NCBI GenBank assembly: GCA_964650845.1
Contig: CAZYXR010000066.1
Location: 1-16,721, forward strand
Direction: 5' to 3'
From: UBA7692 sp964650845
GTDB lineage: Bacteria; Bacteroidota; Bacteroidia; Chitinophagales; LD1
Length of the DNA: 16,721 nt
Shown here: in pieces, positions 6,526 to 15,800 of the stretch
Numbering within the stretch: position 1 is the stretch's first letter
Layout of the letters: each line of letters begins with the position of its first letter
The notes under the pieces: generated by a model
Told to the model about the DNA's origin: nothing
The model's input: the letters and a program-made list of their open reading frames with translations, nothing else
Databases searched by the model: none
Translations under genes and position numbers: made by a program

Positions 6526-8955
6526 ATGAAGATATCGTACAACTGGCTTAAACAGTATTTAAACATCCAACTTCCTGCAAATGAGGTTGCCGAAGTATTA
6601 ACCTCTATTGGCTTGGAGGTGGAAGGATTCGAGAGTTTTGAAAGCATAAAAGGCGGTTTAAAAAATGTAGTTATTGGCGAAGTTGTAACTTGCGAAAAAC
6701 ACCCAGATGCTGACAAATTGAAAGTAACAACAGTGAATGTGGGCACAACTGAAAAACTACAAATTGTGTGCGGAGCACCCAATGTTGCAGCCGGACAGAA
6801 AGTTATTGTAGCATTAGTTGGAGCCAGCTTGTACCCAACAAGCAGCAGCGAAGCAATTCAAATTAAGAAAGCAAAAATAAGAGGCGTTGAGTCTGCCGGA
6901 ATGATTTGTGCCGAAGATGAGTTAGGAATTGGAGAAAGCCATGCAGGAATATTGGTTCTACCAGATAGTGTTGTGGTTGGCAGTACAGCCGCAGATCATT
7001 TTCGCATTGAAAACGACACCATTTTTGAAATTGGTCTTACACCTAACCGCAGCGATGCATTTTCGCACATTGGTGTAGCAAGAGATTTAAAAGCCGCGTT
7101 GAATGCCAGAGATAACACAGCGCTTGTGTTGCAAAAACCGGATTTATCTGCATTTAAAATAAATGACAACTCACATGAAGTTTTGGTAAGCATAGAAGAT
7201 GCCATTGCTTGCCCGCGCTATTCAGGTGTAACCGTTTCGGGCATTGAAGTAAAAGAATCGCCACAATGGTTAATCAACAAATTGAACGCTATTGGAGTAC
7301 GAAGTATAAATAACATAGTTGATATAACTAACTATGTGTTACACGAATATGGACAACCACTTCATGCTTTTGACGCAGCTAAAATTGGGGGCAACAAAGT
7401 TGTTGTGCGCAAGGCAAAAGACAACGAGCGATTTGTTACTTTAGATGGCGTAGAAAGGAAACTGACAAGCAACGATTTAATGATTTGCGATGCACAAAAA
7501 CCTATGTGTATAGCTGGTGTTTTTGGTGGCTCCGAAAGTGGCGTTACCGACAACACAAAAACAATCTTTATTGAAAGTGCCTATTTTTCTCCATCCGGCA
7601 TTCGCAAAACTGCTACACATCATGGTTTGCGTACCGATGCCGCAATGCACTACGAAAAAGGTTGCGACCCAAATATTACCATAGCGGCTTTACAACGTGC
7701 AGTTTTATTGATTCAGGAATTGGCTGGCGGTGTTGTTTCTTCAAGTGTTTCAGATTTTTACCCTGTTCAGATTTTTCCAAAGCAGGTAACAGTAAAGTTC
7801 GATTACATTCAAAAACTTGCAGGCTTTCATCTCGAAAAGGCAAGCATTAAAAAAATTATTCACGAATTAGAAATAGATATTGACACAGAAAATGATACAA
7901 GCCTTATTGTATCTGTTCCAACATTCAAAACCGAGGTAACTCGCCCAGCAGATATTGTAGAAGAAATAATTCGTATTTATGGTTACAACAACTTCCCGCT
8001 TCCATCAAAGCTAAACACGAGCTTGGTTCTTAGTGCAAACATTGATGCCGTAAAATACGAAAACATTGCAGCAACATTATTGAATGGTATGGGCTTTTCT
8101 GAAATTACTACCAATTCGGTTTCGCAGTCAAAATTTGAACAGGATGAATTGCTGCAAAAACAACAAGTGAAACTGATGAATAGCCAAACATCCGAATTGG
8201 ACTGTATGCGCACTTCTATGTTGTATGGCATGTTGGATGTAGTGGCATATAACCAGAACCGCAAGTCGGCAGATTTAAAGTTTTTCGAGTTTGGCAAAAC
8301 TTACCATAAAACAGAAAATCAACATCAAGAATACAAGCATCTTGCTGTGTTGCTTACCGGAAGTTACGAAGGCGGCAACTGGCTTGCGCCAAGTAGAAAA
8401 ACAGATTTTTACAACCTAAAACAAACTATTGAAAATCTTCTTTCGCGATTAGGCGTGCATAATTTTTCAATTCACCCAACCGAGCAAACTCCGTATTGTT
8501 ATGGTTACAAAGTAATGGTGAGCGATGCGCAAGTAGCAATTGGCGGATTGGTAAATGCAACAATTTGTAAGCAGTTTGATATAAAACAAGAAGTATGGTT
8601 TGCCGATATTAACTGGGATTACATATTGGAAGTGGGCAAACGAAACAAAACCGAATTCAAACAGTTGCCAAAATTCCCATCGGTGCGCAGAGATTTGGCA
8701 CTGGTTGTAGATAAAGATCTATCGTTTGCCAATATTGAGCAACTATCACAAAAAGAAGCAAAGAAGTTATTGAAAGAAGTATCGCTGTTTGACGTGTACA
8801 CCGGAGATAAAATTGAAAAGGGCAAAAAATCTTATGCCGTAAGTTTCATTTTTCAACATGAAGAAAAAACACTCACAGATGATGAAATTGAAAAGGTAAT
8901 GAATAAGTTGATGAGTAGTTTTGAAAAAGATTTCGGAGCGCTTATCAGAAAGTAG
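6526..8955 (+). CDS. pheT: Phenylalanine--tRNA ligase, beta subunit
   Basis: This 809-residue protein is a full-length bacterial PheT, the large subunit of the (alpha-beta)2 enzyme that charges tRNA-Phe. Domains appear in the usual order: the N-terminal segment MKISYNWLKQYL; an EMAP-like tRNA-binding domain (about 40-155, with HPDADKL and IVCGAPNV); the B3/B4 editing domain (about 210-400, with NNIVDITNYV and GQPLHAFDA), which hydrolyses Tyr-tRNA-Phe; B5 (about 420-490, ending EEIIRIYGYNN); the catalytic-like core; and the C-terminal ferredoxin-fold anticodon-binding domain (about 713-809, starting QLPKFPSVRRDLALVVD). The start ATG at 6526 gives the normal N-terminus. pheS is not in the window. 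The gene stands alone between a divergent lipoprotein and a transporter 83 bases downstream. Confidence 0.98.
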   Translation: MKISYNWLKQYLNIQLPANEVAEVLTSIGLEVEGFESFESIKGGLKNVVIGEVVTCEKHPDADKLKVTTVNVGTTEKLQIVCGAPNVAAGQKVIVALVGASLYPTSSSEAIQIKKAKIRGVESAGMICAEDELGIGESHAGILVLPDSVVVGSTAADHFRIENDTIFEIGLTPNRSDAFSHIGVARDLKAALNARDNTALVLQKPDLSAFKINDNSHEVLVSIEDAIACPRYSGVTVSGIEVKESPQWLINKLNAIGVRSINNIVDITNYVLHEYGQPLHAFDAAKIGGNKVVVRKAKDNERFVTLDGVERKLTSNDLMICDAQKPMCIAGVFGGSESGVTDNTKTIFIESAYFSPSGIRKTATHHGLRTDAAMHYEKGCDPNITIAALQRAVLLIQELAGGVVSSSVSDFYPVQIFPKQVTVKFDYIQKLAGFHLEKASIKKIIHELEIDIDTENDTSLIVSVPTFKTEVTRPADIVEEIIRIYGYNNFPLPSKLNTSLVLSANIDAVKYENIAATLLNGMGFSEITTNSVSQSKFEQDELLQKQQVKLMNSQTSELDCMRTSMLYGMLDVVAYNQNRKSADLKFFEFGKTYHKTENQHQEYKHLAVLLTGSYEGGNWLAPSRKTDFYNLKQTIENLLSRLGVHNFSIHPTEQTPYCYGYKVMVSDAQVAIGGLVNATICKQFDIKQEVWFADINWDYILEVGKRNKTEFKQLPKFPSVRRDLALVVDKDLSFANIEQLSQKEAKKLLKEVSLFDVYTGDKIEKGKKSYAVSFIFQHEEKTLTDDEIEKVMNKLMSSFEKDFGALIRK

Positions 8956-9022
8956 TTTACTGGCAAAAGGTCATCATTCCTCAACTTAACTAATCTCAAC
9001 AGAAGAATAGATAAGCAAATAA

Positions 9023-9030
9023 TACTTTCG
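9023..9030 (+). promoter_or_regulatory. Possible -7 box before the EamA transporter gene
   Basis: TACTTTCG is one base away from the TAnnTTTG consensus. It ends eight bases before the GTG at 9039 and 23 bases before the ATG at 9054. No clear -33 TTG was found at the usual spacing. Confidence 0.3.
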
Positions 9031-9038
9031 CCCGCGTT

Positions 9039-9938
9039 GTGAAAAAGCGATTGATGTTGTGGGGAATAAGCGAAGGGGCAATTTACATGCTACTGGCCAC
9101 ACTTAGCTTTTCTATAATGAATATTTGCATCAAAAAAGTAACTCATATTCCACCAATGGAAGTGGTATTTTTCAGATGCTTCACAGCTATGTCCATTGCT
9201 TTTGTTTCTTTATACAAAGCTAAAGTTTCGTGGATTGGCAGCAACAGAAAGCTACTGTTTTTAAGAGGAATGTTTGGCACCATTGCGCTGTACACATTTT
9301 TCTTAACCATTCAAAACATTCCATTAGCAAGTGCAGTAACCATTCAATATCTATCGCCAATTTTCACCACAATCATTGCCATCTTTTTACTAAAAGAAAA
9401 AGTACAAAACATTCAATGGATATTTTTCGCAATTTCATTTACAGGGGTGTTGCTAATAAAAGGGTTCGATGAAAGAGTTTCAATGTTCTATTTAGGCATT
9501 GGAATTGTTTCGGCCATTGGCTCGGCTTTTGCTTACAACATGGTGCGTAGCTTAAAGCAAAAAGAACACGAACTGGTTGTGGTGCTTCACTTTCAAATTT
9601 TTGGCGCCATTACAGGTTTGGCGTTTTCTATTTTTAATTGGCAAATGCCATCATTTCAAGATTTTGTTTTTCTTGTTTTAACGGGTGTTTTCACCCACTT
9701 TGGTCAGTTAAATTTAACTCGCAGTTTACATAGAGAAAACATTGCCAATGTTTCTATACTTAACTATACCGGTTTGATATATGCATTAGCATTCGGCTAT
9801 TTCTTTTTTGGCGAGTCATTTTCATTACTCTCTTTGGCAGGAATTTTACTGGTAGTAGCAGGCGTGGTACTGAACTTAATTTTTGGCAAAACAAAAACTG
9901 CCGGAATATTGCCTCGCGAAAGTGCCGTAGCTGAATAA
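9039..9938 (+). CDS. EamA-family (drug/metabolite transporter superfamily) permease
   Basis: From the GTG at 9039 this is a 299-residue integral membrane protein with about ten hydrophobic segments (roughly 12-30, 42-60, 72-90, 97-118, 125-142, 150-168, 178-199, 208-226, 237-257, 262-283), arranged as two similar halves of five. Each half carries EamA features: in the first, the FFRCF segment and ASAVTIQYLSPIFTTIIAIFLLKE, where the sixth-segment Glu-Lys pair ends a helix; in the second, NVSILNYTGLIYALAFGYFFFGE, the matching position. Such proteins move small metabolites across the inner membrane; the substrate cannot be read from sequence. An ATG at 9054 (residue 6) is an alternative and perhaps likelier start given the nearby -7-like box. 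It lies 46 bases before era, same strand. Confidence 0.9.
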   Translation: MKKRLMLWGISEGAIYMLLATLSFSIMNICIKKVTHIPPMEVVFFRCFTAMSIAFVSLYKAKVSWIGSNRKLLFLRGMFGTIALYTFFLTIQNIPLASAVTIQYLSPIFTTIIAIFLLKEKVQNIQWIFFAISFTGVLLIKGFDERVSMFYLGIGIVSAIGSAFAYNMVRSLKQKEHELVVVLHFQIFGAITGLAFSIFNWQMPSFQDFVFLVLTGVFTHFGQLNLTRSLHRENIANVSILNYTGLIYALAFGYFFFGESFSLLSLAGILLVVAGVVLNLIFGKTKTAGILPRESAVAE

Positions 9939-9963
9939 AAATGAGCTGTTGGCATAATATAAA

Positions 9964-9971
9964 TACCTTTG
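9964..9971 (+). promoter_or_regulatory. Candidate -7 box before era
   Basis: TACCTTTG matches TAnnTTTG exactly and ends 13 bases before the era ATG, giving a very short leader. A TTG at 9949-9951 is too close (12-base spacer) to be a standard -33 element. Confidence 0.4.
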
Positions 9972-9984
9972 AACATTAAATATA

Positions 9985-10866
9985 ATGATGCAACACAAAG
10001 CAGGATTTGTAAATATTATTGGTTTGCCAAACGTAGGCAAGAGCAGCTTAATGAATGCGCTGGTGGGCGAACGCATGGCAATAATTTCGCCAAAAGCACA
10101 AACTACCCGGCACAGGCTGCTTGGGTTTGTTAATGACGATGATTACCAAATTGTGTTTAGCGACACTCCGGGCTTTATCAATCAGCCAGCATACAAATTG
10201 CACGAAAACATGAACAAGTTTGTGCATGAATCTTTGGAAGATGCAGATGTATTGTTGTTTGTTACCGATAAATTTCAAAAAGAAGAAGAACAAAAACACC
10301 TTATTGAAATTGCCAAAAATGCTAATAAAAAATGCCTGATTGTTTTTAATAAAACAGACTTATGCAAACCACCCGAAGTAGATGCAGCCCAAAGCAGATG
10401 GCATAATCATCTACCCGATGCAAAGTTCATTCCTGTTTGTGCCGACCAGCGGTTAGGCATCGATAAATTACTAAACATTATTGTTTCGCAACTGCCCGAG
10501 TCGCCACCGTATTACGATAAAGAGGACTTAACCAATCGCCCATTGCGATTTTTCATTGCTGAGATTGTGCGCGAAAAAATTTTTTTCAATTACGAAAAAG
10601 AGATTCCTTACAGTTGCGAAGTAGTGGTAGAAGAATATGAAGAAGGCGAAAAACTGGATAAAATTCGTTGCGCTATTTATGTAGATAGAGACTCGCAAAA
10701 ACCAATTGTTATTGGCAAAGGCGGAGAAAAACTTACCAAAACAGGCAAAGAAGCCCGCGAACACATTGAAGCATTTATTGGCAAAAAAGTTTTCCTTGAA
10801 TTGCGCGTAAAAGTTCGTAAAGGTTGGCGCGAAGACGAAAACTCTTTGAAGCAACTCGGTTATTAA
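9985..10866 (+). CDS. era: GTPase Era (16S rRNA and 30S subunit maturation)
   Basis: This 293-residue protein has normal Era length and layout. The GTPase domain shows G1 GLPNVGKS (13-20), a Thr-Thr-Arg switch I region (40-42), G3 DTPG (60-63) and G4 NKTD (122-125). The G5 position, usually S-A-x, reads V-C-A-D (151-154): the Ala is kept but the Ser is Cys. The linker YYD (176-178) and the following RFFIAEIVREKIF are typical, and the C-terminal KH domain has VIGKGGEKL (242-250) and ends RVKVRKGWRED, then LGY. Era binds the 3' end of 16S rRNA near the anti-Shine-Dalgarno region and helps 30S assembly. The gene begins with ATG-ATG; either start is possible. The assignment is secure. Confidence 0.97.
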   Translation: MMQHKAGFVNIIGLPNVGKSSLMNALVGERMAIISPKAQTTRHRLLGFVNDDDYQIVFSDTPGFINQPAYKLHENMNKFVHESLEDADVLLFVTDKFQKEEEQKHLIEIAKNANKKCLIVFNKTDLCKPPEVDAAQSRWHNHLPDAKFIPVCADQRLGIDKLLNIIVSQLPESPPYYDKEDLTNRPLRFFIAEIVREKIFFNYEKEIPYSCEVVVEEYEEGEKLDKIRCAIYVDRDSQKPIVIGKGGEKLTKTGKEAREHIEAFIGKKVFLELRVKVRKGWREDENSLKQLGY

Positions 10867-10955
10867 AAGATATATTACACAGCAGCTTCTTGTGAATATA
10901 ACAACCTGATTAAGAAAACATTTCAACAGGCAATTTTAAGCTGCAAAAATTAAAT

Positions 10956-10963
10956 TACGTTTG
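10956..10963 (+). promoter_or_regulatory. Candidate -7 box before the double-ATPase ABC gene
   Basis: TACGTTTG matches the Bacteroidota -7 consensus TAnnTTTG and ends 16 bases before the ATG at 10980. No clear TTG is present at the -33 position. The remainder of the 113-base spacer after era shows no terminator. Confidence 0.45.
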
Positions 10964-10979
10964 TCCCACTTTCAACTAT

Positions 10980-12755
10980 ATGAGTAAACTTCTTTTAGAC
11001 GTAAAAAACCTTGTAACAGAATTTAAAACAGATGGCGGAATCGTTAAAGCAGTAAACGATGTTAGCTTTACACTTAACAAAGGCGAAACCATCGGTATTG
11101 TTGGCGAATCGGGTTCGGGCAAGTCTGTAACTTCGCTTTCCATCATGCGTTTGATTCCCAACCCTCCCGGAAAAATTTCGGGCGGTCAAATCTTGTATAA
11201 CACTCGTGATGGTAAACAAGTTGATCTAACAAAGATTGACGATAAGGATATGCGAAAGTATCGCGGCAATGAAATTGCAATGATTTTTCAAGAGCCGATG
11301 ACATCGCTTAACCCGGTATTTACTTGTGGCGACCAAGTTATGGAAGCAATAATGCTGCATCAAAAAGTTACTAAAAAGCAAGCGCAGGATATTACGTTGC
11401 AAATGTTTGAAAAAGTAAAACTTCCAAACCCAAAACGTGTAATTGACGCTTACCCTCACCAGCTTTCGGGCGGGCAAAAGCAGCGTGTAATGATAGCAAT
11501 GGCTATGAGTTGCAATCCATCAATTTTAATTGCCGATGAGCCAACTACGGCATTGGATGTAACTGTGCAAAAAACAATTCTTGATTTAATGAATCAGTTA
11601 AAGAAAGAAATTGACAGTGCCATCATGTTTATTACACACGACCTTGGTGTAATTGCCGAAATTGCCGACCGAGTAATTGTGATGTATAAAGGCCGAATTG
11701 TAGAGCAGGGAACAGTTTTGGAAATTTTCAGCAACCCACAACATCCTTACACAAAAAGTTTATTGGCCTGCCGCCCACCATTGGGCAAGCGCCTAAGCAA
11801 GCTACCAACTGTGGTAGATTTTATGCGCGAAAAAGAAGATGGTACCATTGAGGAGTTGAATACCACAGTTGCACAAGCAATTAACGCAGTTGTAATTGAC
11901 CAAAGCGTAACAGACACGCGCAGAGAAAAACTACTGCAACAGCAACCATTGTTACAAGTAAAAAACCTAAAAACATGGTTCCCTACCACAAAAAATTGGC
12001 TGGGTAAAACAATGGATTATGTTAAAGCCGTAGATGATGTTTCTTTTGATGTGTACCCTGGCGAAACGCTTGGTTTGGTAGGCGAATCGGGCTGTGGTAA
12101 AACTACCTTAGGCAGAACAATTTTGCGCTTAGTACCTGCACACGCTGGCGAAGTAATTTTTGAAGGCAAAAACTTACTTACATTAAACAATAAGGAAATG
12201 ATGGATGTGCGCGAACACATGCAAATCATCTTTCAAGACCCCTACTCATCTTTAAATCCACGTATTACTATTGGCGATGCTATTATGGAACCAATGACAG
12301 TTCATGGCATCCACAGCAACGAAAAAGTGCGGAAAGAAAAAGTAATAGAATTACTCGGCAAAGTAAATATGAAGCCGGAATTCTTCAATCGCTATCCACA
12401 CGAGTTTAGTGGCGGCCAAAGACAACGTATTTGCATTGCTCGCGCTTTAGCTTTGAATCCTAAGTTTATTATTTGCGATGAATCGGTAAGCGCATTAGAT
12501 GTATCGGTACAGGCGCAAGTATTAAACTTGTTGATACAGTTGCGCGAAGAGTTTAAGTTCACTTACATTTTCATTTCGCACGATTTAAGTGTTGTAAAAT
12601 TCATGAGCGACCGCATGGTGGTAATGAACAAGGGTAAGATTGAAGAAATGGGACCAAGTGATGAAATCTACAACAATCCGAAAAACGAATACACTCAACG
12701 GTTGATAGCTGCCATTCCAAAAGGTGAATTGGAAGATATTAAGAAAAGATTCTAA
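10980..12755 (+). CDS. Double-ATPase ABC transporter protein, oligopeptide (Opp/Dpp) family
   Basis: This 591-residue protein holds two complete ABC ATPase domains, as in fused DppD-DppF or YejF/GsiA-type proteins. The first has Walker A GESGSGKS (42-49), signature LSGGQKQR (162-169), Walker B with ADEP (185-188) and switch His220, then the family's C-terminal extension NPQHPYTKSLL (252-262). The second has Walker A GESGCGKT (368-375), signature FSGGQRQR (476-483), Walker B with CDES (499-502, Ser in place of the usual Pro, an otherwise mild change) and His534, again with a NPKNEYTQ extension. A linker of about 60 residues (roughly 265-325) joins them. It would power import of peptides, glutathione or similar solutes, but no permease or binding-protein gene is next to it, so the substrate is unknown. 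A strong terminator follows. Confidence 0.94.
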   Translation: MSKLLLDVKNLVTEFKTDGGIVKAVNDVSFTLNKGETIGIVGESGSGKSVTSLSIMRLIPNPPGKISGGQILYNTRDGKQVDLTKIDDKDMRKYRGNEIAMIFQEPMTSLNPVFTCGDQVMEAIMLHQKVTKKQAQDITLQMFEKVKLPNPKRVIDAYPHQLSGGQKQRVMIAMAMSCNPSILIADEPTTALDVTVQKTILDLMNQLKKEIDSAIMFITHDLGVIAEIADRVIVMYKGRIVEQGTVLEIFSNPQHPYTKSLLACRPPLGKRLSKLPTVVDFMREKEDGTIEELNTTVAQAINAVVIDQSVTDTRREKLLQQQPLLQVKNLKTWFPTTKNWLGKTMDYVKAVDDVSFDVYPGETLGLVGESGCGKTTLGRTILRLVPAHAGEVIFEGKNLLTLNNKEMMDVREHMQIIFQDPYSSLNPRITIGDAIMEPMTVHGIHSNEKVRKEKVIELLGKVNMKPEFFNRYPHEFSGGQRQRICIARALALNPKFIICDESVSALDVSVQAQVLNLLIQLREEFKFTYIFISHDLSVVKFMSDRMVVMNKGKIEEMGPSDEIYNNPKNEYTQRLIAAIPKGELEDIKKRF

Positions 12756-12795
12756 GGAAAGTTTGAGCGATTCTACTCTCTAAAATTTAGACATA

Positions 12796-12828
12796 AAAAA
12801 GCCGCATGAAAAAATCATGCGGCTTTTT
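12796..12828. terminator. Strong bidirectional intrinsic terminator
   Basis: GCCGCATGA (12801-12809) pairs perfectly with TCATGCGGC (12815-12823) around a five-A loop, and the flanking A run (12796-12800) pairs with the T run (12824-12828), giving a 14-pair stem. The T tract on one strand and the A tract on the other let it work in both directions. It sits between the convergent ABC gene (ends 12755) and the giant repeat gene (ends 12845). Confidence 0.93.
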
Positions 12829-12844
12829 ATTTTCCATATTGGGT

Positions 12845-15800
12845 CTATCGCATTACTGCAATAGTTCCGGTTATGTCTTTTATAGCTCCATCAAAGTATT
12901 TCACTTTCAGCATATAAACGTAAGTTTCGTACTCCACTTTATCGCCTTTGAAAGTTCCATCCCAAGAGTCTAAGTTATCTAACCCGTTCTTTTGCGCAGC
13001 ATTGTTGTACAATAAATTGCCCCAACGGTCAAAAACTTTCACTTCGGCAGTTTCAGCCCCTAAAATATCAAACACAAAACGGTCGTTCAAACCATCTTCG
13101 TTTGGCGTAAATGCAGTAGGCATAAATGAACTTGGTTGATTGCGAACCTCTACGCGAACAGTGTCGGATGCCGTACATGAATCTTCATCCATTACTGTAA
13201 CCAAAAGCACAGATGTAATTTTAGGAGCAGCAACAGGCGAAGCGCAATTATCTGGGTCGCCACATCCTGTAAAATTGAAATCGCTGAGCGGACTCCAATA
13301 ATGACGAACAATGTTTTTGGTAGAGGTAGTTGTAGCAGTTAATTGCACATTCATACCAGAAAGTATTACCAACTTATCGGCAGTCAAATCAACAATTAAA
13401 TCATTAGGGGAGGCAATATTGAATGTTGTTACGGCTTCGCAGTATTTTGCATCGCGCACCAACAAAGTATAAGTGCCTGGCAACAAACCTACAAACGAAT
13501 CGGAAGCTTGCGTAATACCATTTAGTGTATAAACAAATGGTGCTGTACCGCCCGTTACAACTGCCGAAACTTTACCGGTTGCCGATGTAGCGCATTTTGA
13601 ACCAACAGTTGTTGTTGTTACTACAATTGGATTAGGCTCTGGAACGGTGGCCGAAATATTGCCAACACAACCATTACCATCTGTAACGGTAACCGTGTAA
13701 ACTCCTGCTATCAAATCCAATACATCTTCAAAAGCAGAGTTATTGCTCCACAAGTATGTATATGGCAGCGTTCCCCCGGCAACGGTAATATCAACAGCAC
13801 CATTGCCACCTCCATTACAAGAAACGCTTGCAATAGATGCAACCGAAACAAACAACTGCTGCTGCTCTCCTACTTCAAATGTTGCGGTTTGGGTGCAACC
13901 ATTTGCATCTGTAACTGTTACAACATACGATCCGGTAGCAGCATTCGATAAATCTTCATTAGTAGTTGAGTTACTCCAAGTGTAAGTATAAGATCCGGTT
14001 CCACCCGAAACTGTAATGTCAACTGCGCCATTGGCAACTCCTTTGCAACGCGCATCTGTAACAACTGCGGTAATTACTATTGCTGGTGGTTCTGCCACTA
14101 AAATTGTATCAACGGCTCTGCAACCATTTTTATCTAATACCACCACCGAGTAAAATCCTGCTGCAACATTTTGTTGAACCGAATCTATTCTGAAATTGCT
14201 CCATAAATATTGATATGGATACACACCTCCTGTAACCGTTGGTGTTACTGTGCCGGTATTAGAGCCATTGCATACTGCATCTACTTTTTGCAAAGTAACC
14301 AACAATGGCTGTGGTTCAAACACATTGTAAACCGCAGATACGGTGCAGCCATTTCCATCGGTAACGGTAACGGTGTAAGAACCGCCAGCCAAAGAACCTA
14401 AATCTTCGGTTACTGGTCCTGTATTCCAACCAAAGAAATACGGAAGTGTACCGCCATAAGCGGTAATATCCAAAAATCCATCTTCATTACCATTACAACT
14501 TACATCGGTAATAAATCCTGTAGTGTATAATGGCAATGGTTGCGAAACATCTACAGTATCTGAAGCAGTACAACCTTTGCTATCGGTAACTGTAATAATG
14601 TAATTGCCCGATGGAATGTTAAACAAATCTTCAACTTGTTGCCCTGTGTTCCAAGCATAGGTGTAAACTGGCGTACCACCCGAAACTATCAAATCAATAC
14701 TTCCGTTGCTTTCGCCCGAACATCTTGGTGTTTCTACCAAAGCGTTAATGTTTAGAACAGATGGGTTGATAATAGTAGCCGAGGTAGTAGCAGTACATCC
14801 TTGTGCATCTGTTACCACTACCGAGTAAGTGTTGCCAGCCAATTGAGAAACATCTTGTGTTGTTGCGCCATTGCTCCATACATAAGAGTATGGTGGCGTA
14901 CCACCGCTAACACTTAAATCAACCACTCCGTCATTATCATTAAAACAAGTTATTTGACTTACTGCCGTAGTTAACGAAAGCGGCAATGGCTCAAGCACAT
15001 CAGCACTATCGCGTTGCACACAACCTTTGTTATCTGTGATAAGCACAATGTATAAGCCACCATTTAAGTTCGCAATATCTTCTGAACCTTTAAAGTTGCT
15101 CCATAAGAAAGAATAAGGAGCTGTTCCACCGCTAACAGTTAGGTCTGCCGCACCGTTGTTTGCGCCAAAGCAGGTAACATTTGTTACAGCAATTGATGAT
15201 ACAATTGGCGTAGGTTCTGTAACCTCAAATGTATCTACTGCGGTACAACCTCCGGCATCGGTAACTATCAATGAATATGTTCCGGCCAAAACATTGTTTA
15301 AATCTTCAGTTGTAGCTCCGTTGCTCCATAAGAAATCGTACGGAATAGTTCCGCCTACAACAGTTACATCTACTTTACCGGTTGATGAACCAAAGCAATT
15401 GGCCTCAATTTCAATACCCGACAATGAAAGTAACAAAGGTTGCGCCACGTTAAATGAAGCCGTTTTGCTACAGTTGTTCATATCAAATACTGTAACTGCG
15501 TATGTACCAGCAGCCAGCCCACCCACTGTTGCACCCGAAGCACCATTGCTCCATGAATATGAATATGGTGCTGTTCCGCCAGTTGTACCTAAAGCAATAG
15601 AACCATCGGTCAATCCATTGCATGAAACATTGGTAATAGTATCTGTAATTTCAATTAGTGCAGGTTCCAATATTTCAACGCTATCGCGCAATTCACAATT
15701 GTTTTTATCGCGAATAATCACAAAGTATTTACCGCCACTCAAGTTATTTGCATTTTGACTGATGGTAAAATTACTCCATGAGAAAATGTAAGGAGCAGTT

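Noticed and set aside
15156..15758. Plus-strand open frame of 200 codons opposite the repeat array
   Set aside because: It is antisense to the giant repeat gene; its own repetitive Pro/Val pattern mirrors the 225-base unit on the other strand.
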